Assembly: GCA_023334545.1 (NCBI GenBank)
Contig: JAADVB010000185.1
Coordinates: 1 to 38,393, forward strand
Length of the DNA stretch: 38,393 nt
DNA from: Salisapilia sapeloensis
Lineage: Eukaryota; Oomycota; Peronosporomycetes; Peronosporales; Salisapiliaceae
Direction of reading: 5' to 3'
In this document: piece by piece, positions 1-10,410 of the stretch
Numbering within the stretch: position 1 is the stretch's first letter
Layout: each line of letters begins with the position of its first letter
The notes under the pieces: model-generated
What the model was told of the DNA's origin: nothing
Database searches by the model: none
The model's input: only the letters and a program-made list of their open reading frames with translations
Position numbers and translations under genes: made by a program

Positions 1-354
1 AGACCAAGGCAAGGTTACCAAGGCTTCAGCAGCGAGGTAGATGGTACCTTCGGCGTTCAGGTACGCTTGAATGAATGGGTAGATGGTAGCGGGGAGCACA
101 CCGTAAATGAGGCCGACGGCAGCGTACTGAATGGGAATGCCGATAAACTCTCGGCTAAAGAGCTCAGGGTTTCCACCAGGACGAAGAGCACCATCTTCTT
201 GGATAACGGTCGGGATGACAGCATCACGCTCGGGTGTCTTGATAGTTTCGTACGCACTAGCGAGGTCTTGCTCTTTGGAGACAGCGCTGGCGTTGGAGAG
301 GCGGGCAGCTAGTTCGGCCTTGCCCGCAGTGAAGTGGGCGTCTATTCCAGACAT
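1..354 (-). CDS. BT1/folate-biopterin family transporter, N-terminal 118 codons (partial)
   Basis: The minus-strand frame is open from an ATG at 354-352 to the window edge, giving the first 118 residues of a membrane transporter. It aligns without gaps to most of the N-terminus of the complete transporter at 1930-3663: both share the stretch around GGNPE, IGxPIQYAAVGLIYGVLPAT and the LVT-PWS segment that opens the next membrane helix. Family knowledge: BT1 proteins are 12-helix major-facilitator-like carriers of folate, pterins or related compounds, and oomycetes carry many copies; the substrate of this copy cannot be told. The start is supported by an Inr+FPR core promoter at 394-410 and by conservation of the leader with the neighbouring copy. 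The rest of the gene lies before position 1. It is intact as far as visible. Confidence 0.85.
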   Translation of the reverse strand, partial: MSGIDAHFTAGKAELAARLSNASAVSKEQDLASAYETIKTPERDAVIPTVIQEDGALRPGGNPELFSREFIGIPIQYAAVGLIYGVLPATIYPFIQAYLNAEGTIYLAAEALVTLPWS

Positions 355-1929
355 TGCTTTTAAGGCGGAAGGATGCTGTTGGGCAGTCGACGTCAAATTC
401 GGGAATGAGCTTGGAAGTGTTGTCGATCCGAAAGCAAAGCAAAGGAGCTGCAGTTAGCTACTGTTCAAACAGCAGGTGGTCGCTGAGGCGGAGTTGGAAG
501 CGGCAATGAGAACCCTGAATGGCGTCTGATTCTTGTCGTGACCGATCATTGTGTGAAAGAAGCGGCGGTGTGCTTCGAATTGCTGAGTTGGGCTGACCGC
601 TAGGACACAAACTGGCCTACATTTTCTTCTGGTCGGGAAGATCGTTACAGCTCATTTCAACGGTATGGAAAGTAGATCAAGACAGCTTCTAATAGGTTTT
701 GGTCGTTTAAGAGATAAATAATAGGCTCTTCCAAGACTAGTTTTAGTAGTCGCTTGCTCAGAGGATGTATCTACGACGTGCCCCTTCTCACTGCCGACTT
801 TTCGTCGACAGCACATCTTCGTGGCTGTGCTCAGCGTCGATTTGTCGAATATGCATGGGTTCGGTTTAATATTCATGAGAGAATAGTTTCTATGATAAAG
901 TTAAAGAAAGAGTGTATAAAACGACATGCGTCTGCGCAAGCGTACCATGAGCTTCTTCACGTCTACTACTTTTCGAATACGTATGGTGATAAGTACTTAG
1001 TACTACGAGCATTTCGTCTGCCATTGCCAGCACCGCGAGAACTAGCAAAGTGTATCGAAGGAACACAATAGAGCATAGGAAGCTACAAACAGCAGCTATA
1101 AACTTGATTGAAACCTGTTATCTGCTCGACATGTCATGTAGCTGCGGAAAAGATCTGTATACGAAACGTCTCGATAGAGATCACGGCGTTTCGTGATCGC
1201 CTGATTTCGTGAGCCTCGAGTTGATACCACTGTTCCCACACAATCGTATGAACATGAGTCGGGGCACTTATACCTTACGGCGATAAATGCAAACAAGTGC
1301 ATGTTAGAATCGCTTGCTAAAGCCAGGCGGACTGACATTGTACAGATCCCGTATGGAAATTTAGTACCAACGCATGCACATTCTCGTGGCGACGATAAGA
1401 TACCTATTTTCCGACTGACGAAACTATATCGATACCTAGACGACGAAGCTACGCTGGAAGCATCCCCTCACGTCTACAATTGTTAGTGTCGACGTTACCA
1501 CACACGAATAATGCAAGTTACCCTGGAGTCTTTGACGATAAATTAGTGATTGATACATATACTTTTACCTAAAGCCATGCATTCATTGATAGTGGGTGCC
1601 CGCCACAGGCGCTAAGGCAACAAGTACTCACATACGCACGTATGTATGAAAAGAAGAGATCGAGATTCAATGAAAACTTGGCATTCTCTTCGACAGCGTC
1701 GTGCGCTAGAGAATTACAATTTAATATGGAAAATATTGGAGAGGAATGTACATACAAAACGATTTATTTCGTCATGCCAATTCTACGCATTAAAGTTTTA
1801 CGCACACACAGAGCCCAAGCCGTTGTGAAGGATCCACGCTTAAACAGACATTCGAAGCAAAGTGCTCGCATCCGGCCATTTTCACGCTGGCAATAGAGGC
1901 TAAGCATGGGCACTTCCGTCTACCCGAAC
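355..1929. other. Intergenic gap between the tandem transporter genes
   Basis: About 1.6 kb without a credible gene. It holds the core promoter and 5' leader of the first transporter near 355-410 and the 3' side of the second transporter near 1900. Short open frames occur on both strands, but none has a signal peptide, a domain or a resemblance to anything else in the window. Confidence 0.6.
394..410 (-). promoter_or_regulatory. Oomycete Inr+FPR core promoter of the first BT1 gene
   Basis: On the minus strand this reads GCTCATTCCCGAATTTG, a near-perfect match to the oomycete initiator (GCTCATTYY) followed by the flanking promoter region (CAWTTT-like). It lies 40-56 nt upstream of the ATG at 354. 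Transcription is expected to start in the TCATT part. Confidence 0.7.
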
Positions 1930-3663
1930 TTAGCATCCGGTGCCGCCAGCGATGGCAAGGCAGCCCGTCTCCGGGAAGATACCCATCAGGTTGGTCATAA
2001 TAGACCAGATGAGTGCGAAGGCCATGTAGAAGAGAGTAATGCCGCCAATGAGGGCACTGTCGTTCTGCTTGCGCTTAAGTTCCTGCGTCTCAGCCTTCTG
2101 GCGAGGCAAGAAGACCAAGAAGCACCAGGATACGACCTGCATGCCGTACATGAGCATCACCTGGCGCGTAATGTTGAGGCGTGTCTCGTGCGAGTCGCCC
2201 TGGACATCCTCGTTCGATGCGTTCCAAGAGGCATTGATGTTACGAGAGATGGTCATCGCGAACGGCTGCGCGAGGTTGTACACGGTCGTGATCATACCGT
2301 ACAGCATACCTTCGTTACCATCTTCGACCAGCTCGACAGTCACATAAGTACCGATGATGAACTGAACACCGTACGGGACCTGGATGGCGATTGGCGGCCC
2401 AAGCCAGAACCACTGGCTGCGGAACACATCCCAGACTGTGATCATGGTAATCGTACAATCGATAACCATGACGATAATACCTGTGATCACCGTCATCGTT
2501 CGCCAGTTCCACTGTAGACCCCAGCGACTAGTGACCATGATACCAGCCATAAAGGTACCCTGTCCGAGCACTTGGGCGATGGTTCTATTGATCGGTGTCA
2601 CACCAGCCATGTACGATTCCACAGGAGTTGATGCCGTGAACTGGAACGTGTTGAAGAAGGACGAGAAGAAGTTGTAGAAGACAATCTGGTAGATTGCACG
2701 AGTCTTGAGCAAGCGCCAGAAGTCCTTGATGTATCCCTTGAAGTTGATCCGCTCACGCTTCTCTTCTTTAATAAAGAACCAGGTGCACGGAATCGCAGGG
2801 GCAAGGCAGCAAGCAAGAACGAGCATGAGCTGCGGGAATGTCAGAGATGCGTCGAAGTCACCACCGTAATCCTCACCGTTGAAAGCAAAGCCAGTCAGCA
2901 AGATACCCACGATCTGAAGCGCCGTACGAACCGTGTAAATGGCGGATTGGACCTTGCCACGGGATTCCAACGGTTCACGCTGAGCTAGCTCGGACATGCA
3001 CGAATCGGCAGCAACATCGGCCATCAAGTAGCCGACAGCAGCAAGCATCATGAGGACGATGTACTTGCCACCACTGGTAGCAGCGCCTTTGTTCAGGCGT
3101 GTTTCAATTCCGGGATGGTCACCGTAATTTTCTGGTCTGATATCACGGTCCGAAGGCTCGAGGTAGTACGGCTTCTCGACTGGAGTCGCAGCCATGATAA
3201 TAAGCATGATCAGACAAACCGTCCAACCGATGATCATGTACGGGCGGCGACGGTAACCTTTGATCGGGACACAGTCGGACAGCATACCGTAGAAGACCTT
3301 GAAAGACCAAGGCATGGTCACGAGTGCTTCAGCAGCAACGTAGACCGTACCTTCGGAGTTCAAGTAGTTCTGGATGAACGGATAGAGAGTAGCGGGAAGC
3401 ACACCATAGATGAGACCGACGGCGGCATACTGGATGGGAACACCGATGTATTCCTTGCTGAAGATTTCAGGGTTTCCACCGGGACGGAGCGCACCATCAG
3501 CTTGGATTTCGTGACGGACAACGGCATCACGTTCAGGGGTTCTAGCTTCTTCGTAGCCGGCAGCAACATCCTTTTGCCTTGATACATCGCTAGCGTGCGA
3601 GAGGCGGGTGGCAATTTCGGCCTTATCGGCACTGCCCAAGCCGTCGAATGTTGTTCCTGCCAT
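1930..3663 (-). CDS. BT1/folate-biopterin family membrane transporter (577 aa)
   Basis: Complete single-exon gene, ATG at 3663-3661 and TAA at 1932-1930. The protein is strongly hydrophobic with about 12 membrane segments. A hallmark of the family is visible after the second helix, the loop SDCVPIKGYRRRPYM (about residues 129-143), followed by the helix IIGWTVCLIMLIIMA. A second conserved patch, ADVAADSCMSELAQRE, lies in the first half. Length is usual for BT1 proteins. Family role: proton-driven uptake or export of folates, pterins or related metabolites at a cell membrane; the actual substrate is not known here. It sits 1.6 kb downstream of a close paralogue in the same orientation, so this is a tandem duplication, and the promoter and leader are also conserved between the copies. 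A 203-codon open frame on the opposite strand inside it is a shadow. Confidence 0.9.
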   Translation of the reverse strand: MAGTTFDGLGSADKAEIATRLSHASDVSRQKDVAAGYEEARTPERDAVVRHEIQADGALRPGGNPEIFSKEYIGVPIQYAAVGLIYGVLPATLYPFIQNYLNSEGTVYVAAEALVTMPWSFKVFYGMLSDCVPIKGYRRRPYMIIGWTVCLIMLIIMAATPVEKPYYLEPSDRDIRPENYGDHPGIETRLNKGAATSGGKYIVLMMLAAVGYLMADVAADSCMSELAQREPLESRGKVQSAIYTVRTALQIVGILLTGFAFNGEDYGGDFDASLTFPQLMLVLACCLAPAIPCTWFFIKEEKRERINFKGYIKDFWRLLKTRAIYQIVFYNFFSSFFNTFQFTASTPVESYMAGVTPINRTIAQVLGQGTFMAGIMVTSRWGLQWNWRTMTVITGIIVMVIDCTITMITVWDVFRSQWFWLGPPIAIQVPYGVQFIIGTYVTVELVEDGNEGMLYGMITTVYNLAQPFAMTISRNINASWNASNEDVQGDSHETRLNITRQVMLMYGMQVVSWCFLVFLPRQKAETQELKRKQNDSALIGGITLFYMAFALIWSIMTNLMGIFPETGCLAIAGGTGC

Positions 3664-5129
3664 CGCTGTATTCCAAAGTTGGCTTGCGCAGTCGAAGGCG
3701 AATTTGAGAATGAAACAAACCGGATGAAGGCTTCTTGAAATACCTCGTCCTGATTCTGGCTGACGCGTACGAAACAGTCGGGTTGAAGCCGTATCGTCTT
3801 CACGCGTATCGATTCTTTAAAAGTACAGACAAATGAGTGCAAACTTCGATGTATATAACTTTGGCAACTCGTATCCTTAGATCTAGGTTTCCATATCGTC
3901 TACATAGCACAATCTTTCGTCTTTAATCTCCACACCATAAGCTCCAAACAAGATTAAAGGAATTAAAAGCCGTAATGGTCTTGGAGGTATCCACGACGAT
4001 GATAAGAGAGGGTAGAAACGAAGAGGTCTACAGTCGGCTGTAGAACATGCGACGACATGGATGCGTGACGTCTGATTCAGGATTCTTTTTTGTATACCTC
4101 TTAAACTCGTATACTTTCACCGCGCATCAGGAGAGGCGTACGCATGCAACGGTAGCTAGGATAAAAAGGAGGATGCTTAAGTGTAGGCTCACTTTCAAGC
4201 AAGGAGCCCTGTGTTGGAGATGAATGGCAGTGATCATGATCGAGTCCCACTTTAGCAAGTTGGCACCCAGCTGACATGGTCTCTTGGGTGTGAAACGAGC
4301 ACATCTGAATAACTAACATAGAGGACACGAATGAGTGATCCTCTCCAATATGTGTACACTCGGAGGTCCCACGGTTTATTTTGCATCTGGCGTCTAGGAT
4401 CGTTTCTGATTTTGGACCAGCGGCACCATCAATATCGAGAAAGAGGAGGGTATTTGCGGGAACCTAGGTTAATGACTATTGAAAGAGAGAGTGAATGCCA
4501 ATGAGAAACTTTGATACAGAGAGAGTGAACGGTAAAAATGCTGGTAACAAAGTATCGCTAAATGTGATTGTATCAGCATTGTCGGTAAGATGGGGCTGAC
4601 TGGAGTGGGATCAGACACAGCCCACATGCACTTGCAGATCGGCCGATGGGACGATGTAGACGGAGTCGAACAAGGACGGGGCGATCTGTTTCTGGCTTCG
4701 TTTGGTAAACGCTGCAGTTGCTTGGTCAGGTACAAACGATTTGCATCACGTCGCGTGATATGCCTCCTCTCCCACTCTCTCACGTAGACGAATGAGAAGA
4801 GAGTTCACATCAGCGAATGCACAAAGTGCCAAGCTGAACTGGTTCAAATCGCTTACGAAAGATACCTTCAGCGGCACTGTATCTCAAAGTCGTTCGGTAT
4901 TGGTTTCCCGCCAACCTCCATTCTCTGACCGTGCGCCGGTTCAAGATCAAAGAAATACTTCAACATCACGTGGTACACGTAATCGTACCATGCTCGTACC
5001 GCTTGTCTATGCACTTGACAAAAGTATGGTATATACTTTAACCAAGTGAAGTAGCTGTTGCCACGTTTTACAACTGTCGGGAGAGCACACGTCGCCCACG
5101 GTCGTGTTGGTGTCTAGTAGCTGTAAGAA
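3664..5129. other. Divergent intergenic region between BT1 and Sec7 genes
   Basis: About 1.5 kb between two divergently transcribed genes. It contains the BT1 core promoter at 3701-3713. No Inr+FPR element was seen near the Sec7 gene. A short motif, GAGAGAGTGAA, occurs twice (near 4484 and 4519). Open frames here are short and unconvincing. Confidence 0.6.
3701..3713 (-). promoter_or_regulatory. Inr+FPR core promoter of the complete BT1 gene
   Basis: On the minus strand it reads TCATTCTCAAATT, an initiator directly followed by a CAAATT flanking element, 38-50 nt upstream of the ATG at 3663. The sequence GCAGTCGA between promoter and ATG is also found in the leader of the neighbouring paralogue. 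Confidence 0.65.
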
Positions 5130-8100
5130 ATGGAGGCTGTGGCACAATCTGCTCTTCGTAAACTGCGCAAGCAGACCTCGAGAAGCCACCGGGAAGTGCG
5201 AGAGTCGATCGATGGTGCCCTCGCGTCTCTATCGGCATCGGAAAAGGAGGAAAATGTAGCTGAAAAGATGACTGAGCCTCCCTTTGAGCCATTCCTTCTC
5301 GCGTGCCTCACACGACACGCAAAAGTCACCGCCGCATCGCTCGATGGAATCGAGCGCTTCCTGTCCTTTGGCTACCTTCGTGGAACCAGCACCGTGTCGC
5401 CGGATTTCCGTCAGAAGCTCAAGCAAAAGCTCGGGAACGTATCTTCGAGAGCTGAAGCGAGTAACTTGGTGGACAGTTTACTAGAAGGTAGTCTCGTGGA
5501 CTGTATCGTTGCTGTCGTGAGTTCTTGTGACGACCATCCGGATGAAACGGTGCAAGTACAGACTGTTCGTGTCTTGCTCACGGCCGTCACATCTTCCTCT
5601 TGTGAAGTCCATGGCCAAGCTCTCTTACGAGCCGTACGCGCGTGTTTCCACCTGCATCTTGTGAGTAAGAGTGTAACTGCTGCACGAGCATCGTTGCTTC
5701 AGATGCTCAGCGTCGTCTTCTCCCGGATGGAGTCGTTTGATGAAAAGGTACGCGTGGAAACAGCATCAACGCTAGAAGAGTATAACAGTCAAAGATCGAA
5801 CGGTACGAATGGAAAGCAGTTGTCGTGGTACCCCCAAATCGTCCAGAGTTTACAGATCCAATTGGAAAAGAAGGAAAAGGTACGTGACGTGGAGAATGAG
5901 ACTCGCTCTCGTAGTAGCTCCTTCACGTCGGTACTGCATAAAGACGCTTATCTCGTCTTTCGCTCTTTGTGTCGCATCTCATTAAGATCCGTCGCAGAGG
6001 ATACAGCCACCAGCACCGCGACGTCTATTCCGGAAGACCCGTTCGCGTTCCAGAGCAAACTTCTGTCGCTAGAACTCGTGCGGCACATCATCGACCAAGC
6101 CGGTCCATCCTTTGCCAGTAGCGGTCGTCTTTTAAAAGTCGTCCAGCAGTCCTTGTGCCAGTCGTTACTTCAGAACTGTACGAGCAATTATCCAGAAGTC
6201 GTCGAGCTCTCTCTCCAGGTGTTCCTCAGTTTGATGAAAAAACTGAAAAGAGAGCTCAAGAGAGAGTTGGAAGTCTTTATCAATGCCATCTTCCTCCGTC
6301 TCCTCCAGTCTGCCCATGCGTCTCGAACGCACAAGGCGCTCGTGTTAGAAGCTTTGCGGTCGATATGTGACGACCCAGTCGTCTTGTCTGAGATCTTTCT
6401 GAATTACGACTGCGATTGGCACACCAACGACTTGTTTCGACAGATCGTCGACGCCTTGGCACGTGTCGCGAAAGAACCGACGGACGGGAACCTTGCTAGT
6501 CGAGCTCTCGAGTGTCTTGCTGCAGCCGTCGCGTCGTTAAAGAAAGCAGCGAACTTTGTAGATGTGGAGCAGGAGGAAGAAGAGGAGGAAGACAGCGAGG
6601 CGGAGGAAGTGCTTCCGTCTCCACCGGTGCATGGCGAGACCATGTCGGCCGTCGAAGCGTTCGATAAGAAGCAGCGGAGGCAGGAAGAGCTGCTGACTGG
6701 AATTCTCAAGTTCAACGTGAAACCGAGCGCCGGCATCACGTACTTGCAACAGAGAGGGTATCTAGGTAAAGGCACCCCGAAGGACGTAGCACGGTTTCTA
6801 CTTCAGTACGCCCACCGCCTCGACAAGACGATGGTCGGAGACTATCTTGGGAGAGAAGCCCAGTATCAAGACGGCTTTTGCGTCCAAGTGCTGCACGAGT
6901 ACGTCGATTTGTTTGACTTCCACAATATGGAGATTGACGATGCGATGCGTGTCTTTCTCGCTGGCTTCCGTCTCCCGGGCGAGTCTCAGAAGATTGATCG
7001 TATGATGGAAAAGTTTGCACAGAGGTATCAGCGTCAATGTCCGAGTGATAACTTCCCGACGGCCGACACGGCGTTCATTCTATCGTTCAGTATCATCTTG
7101 CTCCAAACAGATTTACATAACCCGAGCATTGCTGAAGAGAAGAAGATGGATAAGAATGGCTTTGTGCGTAATAATCGAGGTATTAAGGACGGAGAAGACT
7201 TGCCGGAAGAGTTTTTGCACGGCATCTTTGACCGCGTGAAGGAGACGCCGTACTCCTTGCAAGAAGATGACGAGATGCGAACTCAGAGCAACAAGAGTAG
7301 AGGCGCAGGGCTGTTTGCCAGTCAAGCTGCTGCCGACCGGATGCGACGAGATGCGTTTCTGAGGGAACGTGAGAGCATGGTGCGACTTAGTGAAGCCTTG
7401 TTCAAGCAAAAGAGCAGCAGCCAAATGGTTGGGAAGGACGACTCGGACTTTCGACAGGCGCCACGAGCAGAAAAGACCTACGTGCGTCCTATGTTCCAGA
7501 CACTGTGGGCGCCGTTGCTCGCGGCATGCAGCGTCGCCTTCGAAGAGCTCGATCAGGATGTCGCGATTCAGTTGTGTCTCGACTGTTTCCGAGGAGCAGT
7601 CCACCTCGCTTCTCGACTGCGCATGCCGAGTGAACGAGATGCGTTCGTAAGTGTCTTGGCAAAGTTCACTGGTCTTCAGCACGCTCGAACAAGAAGATTA
7701 CGGCGGAAGCATGTGGATGCGGCACGTGCGCTTATTGCTATTAGTCTCAAGGAAGGGAACTACCTTGGAGATGCTTGGAGAGACATCTTAGCATGCTTGT
7801 CGGAACTCGCGAGACTGCAGAGTCACGCCCAGTCCCTCGCACCGGAAGCTCTGGCAATGGCCAAGGAGAAGGCGCAGGGGACGCCCACCTCTAGCTGGTA
7901 CACGTCGACATCGACGAGACGGTCCACTTCGACCGTGGGTCTATCACCTGTGTCGAAGGAAGCTATGAGCTCGTCGACGTCCAACGCTTCTGACGATGGT
8001 CTCGGGACGTCCCAACTAGATGAGAACGCTGCGTTAGTCCAACAGGACTTAGATAACGCTGCGACTGACCGAGTGTTCAGCAGCTCTGTCCAGCTTCGAG

Positions 8101-10091
8101 ATGGATCGCTGCAGGACTTTGTCATCCAGCTATGCGTCGTGTCTCTTGGAGAATGCGCCTCTCTCTCGAGTGACAAGGATGTGTCTCCGTCTGCTGTCTT
8201 CTCTCTGCAGAAACTAGTCGAAGTAGCGGATATGAACATGCATGTACGCTCTCGTATCGTCTGGACGTCTACGTGGCAGACGCTGTCGAGACACTTTACT
8301 GCCATTGGATGCCACGACGTCCACTGGGTGGCGCTTTATGCCGTGGATTCGTTACGACAGCTGAGCATCAAATTCTTGGAGCGAGAGGAGCTGCACAACT
8401 TTAACTTTCAACGTCTCTTCTTAGCTCCTTTTGACACGATCATGGCGAATGCAGATAGTACAGATGTCAAGGAACTTGTCTTGAGGTGTGTGGACAACCT
8501 CGTGCGTGCGAGGCATGGACAGATACGCAGTGGATGGAAGACGCTGTGGCGAGTGCTCCGACAGGCTGCGGATGATGATTCGGATGAGCTTAAGCTGCTG
8601 TATCTCGGATTTGAAATCAGCGCCAGAGCGGTGAAAGAGCTGACGGGAGACATGCAGGACGTCTTTTCGGATGCAGTCGATACGCTCGTGGCGTTTGCAA
8701 CTGCGGGGGAAACCTCCGGTGGAAAACGACTGACACAGATGAGCTTACAAGTAGTAGATATCCTTTCCAGTGTTTGTGTTCCATACCTATCCAAAGCATA
8801 CTTCGCAACTTCCGAGTCCAGTCCGAGAGACACCAAGAGTAGGAAGCTGTCGATGATCGAAACGTCTCCGAAGCTTCCGGATCGAAGGAGTAGTACACCT
8901 ACCTTTACCACGAAAGAGCAGCTTTTCACCGACTGTGCGCTCCACACTGGACTCTGGTGGCCTATCTTCAGTGGACTGGCAACACTCGCGGCGTCCCAAC
9001 GCGTGACGGTACGTGCATCCGCCACTTCTGCTCTCTTTACGGCACTGGAGCATCACGGACATGTCTTGGCGCCAAGTCTATGGCGACTGGTGTTCCACGG
9101 CGTGCTCCTACCTTTGCTAGATGAACTGAGGCACGTGGAGGATCGAGCGAATGCTGCCACCACATGTGTAAGTGGCATTTACCATCTCTATGGCATCTAC
9201 TACGAACGTGTCGGACTCGTTCCGGACGTCCTCTTTGTCCTTCGACGTTGCCTGAGCGACGCAAGTCTTGCGTCGAGTGCTGCCAACGCGTTGGAAGGAA
9301 CACTCAAGGAGTATGGTCACAAGCTCAGCGAGAATGCGTGGGGACTCGTCGCAGATGAACTACGAGCTGTGCTAGCCTACCTCCTTCCGTCCAAGACGTG
9401 CCAAGTGGTGGCCATGTACCCGTCTGTGGTAGAGTGCTTGGGCATGCTTCTCGCACAAGATGGAAAGGCACGTAGAGATCAATCGATGCTGCATGTAGTT
9501 TTAGCGTTGCAAGATGTGGTCGGTACTGTCCTCGTGAGGAGGGCGAGAGGGCAGGTGAAGCTCAGTACAGGGCATGCTGCGTCATTACTACAGGCTTTGC
9601 AACAGAGCTGCGATGGCACGTTGGAGCAAGAGATGAATGGAAAGAAAAACTACTGCCAAGTGCTCTTCCAACCTCTGGTGCGTACTTGTGGAGAAGAAGG
9701 AGAGTCGGAGATGGCGAGAGAAGAGGTGAAAAGCGTCGCGTGGAAGTGTCTGAGGGAATATGTCGCATGGACCAAAGGCGATCCTTTATCTGTGGAGGAC
9801 GGCGAAGAGCTGCGTAGAGAATGGCCGAAAGATGCAGCTACTAGAGCAGAAGCATATGAAGGTCTGGTGGTGGGTATTCTACAGCAGGTGGCCAAGTTAC
9901 CGTCGGAAGAGGTACGTTGATCTACTGCTTGCAGAAAAGGAAAGAAGCTGATAATGATGTAGATGAAAGCGCATTGGGGATGGGTGTACCCATTGCTGAC
10001 AGCGATGATTGCATTGCCGAGCACCGAAGTGCGACTGGCGTTGACGGCTGTGTTACGAGGGAGTATCGCGACACTACTGCCGTTTGACTAG
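5130..10091 (+). CDS. Sec7-domain ARF guanine-nucleotide exchange factor, BIG/Sec7 type (two exons, 1636 aa)
   Basis: Exons are 5130-9911 and 9963-10091. The ATG at 5130 is fixed by an in-frame TAA two codons upstream. Domains in order: an N-terminal DCB-like helical region; a HUS region with the box NYDCD (residues 425-429); an acidic tract of mostly Glu/Asp (about 480-495); a Sec7 domain (about 512-705); then long HDS-type helical repeats. The catalytic glutamic finger is E618 in FRLPGESQKI, and the second signature, LLQTDLHNP, covers residues 657-665. Family role: catalyses GDP/GTP exchange on ARF GTPases at the trans-Golgi or endosomes and so recruits vesicle coats. Length and domain order fit large BIG/Sec7 proteins rather than GBF1. 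The frame appears to end at 9920, but splicing a 51-nt intron adds a natural C-terminus. At the brefeldin contact site it has Phe653-Ser654 where BIG proteins usually have Tyr-Ser. Confidence 0.92.
9912..9962 (+). other. Predicted 51-nt phase-0 intron in the Sec7 gene
   Basis: The donor GTACGT at 9912, a branch-like GCTGATAAT about 12 nt before the end, and the acceptor GATGTAG ending at 9962 define a short intron. It contains the TGA that would otherwise end the protein at 9920. Exon 1 up to 9911 is exactly 1594 codons and exon 2 begins on a codon boundary. Exon 2 encodes 42 residues, including WGWVYPLLTAMIAL and a TEVRLAL helix, like the terminal repeat of BIG proteins, then TAG at 10089-10091. 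Confidence 0.75.
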
Positions 10092-10392
10092 TGTACTCGC
10101 CAAAGAAGGGCAAATAAACAATTGAAGTTATATGTCGTTCCATCTCTTGGGCATCTTGTTGAGGTGCTCTACATGCTATTGGAAGCATACACGGACAGAA
10201 AAGTGTATTTGATGGCCAACGACAAGTCTACATAGGAAAGTAAGTTGAAATACAGCAATTGGTTTTGAGCAAGCGAGTCCTTAGACTTAAATGCGATTTA
10301 CGCCACGTTTAACTCATTTACAATTATCGACTACGCCAGCTACATTTACGTGGACTGCCGTGCTGAGTCATAGTCCTATGGTTATTGCTGTT

Positions 10393-10410
10393 GCTATATG
10401 AACATATAGC
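10393..10410. repeat. Perfect inverted repeat, 8-bp arms, 2-nt spacer
   Basis: GCTATATG, AA, CATATAGC. AT-rich, in gene-free DNA about 300 bp after the Sec7 stop. It may be chance, a protein-binding palindrome or a small hairpin in a transcript tail. Confidence 0.6.

Noticed and set aside
1906-2517. 203-codon plus-strand frame inside the BT1 gene
   Set aside because: Fully antisense to a clear transporter; His/Arg/Asp-rich composition typical of a shadow of hydrophobic codons.
7113-7682. 189-codon minus-strand frame over the Sec7 region
   Set aside because: Antisense to the end of the Sec7 domain; no independent support.
8408-9025. 205-codon minus-strand frame inside the Sec7 gene
   Set aside because: Antisense to conserved coding sequence, Ser-rich shadow composition, no promoter.
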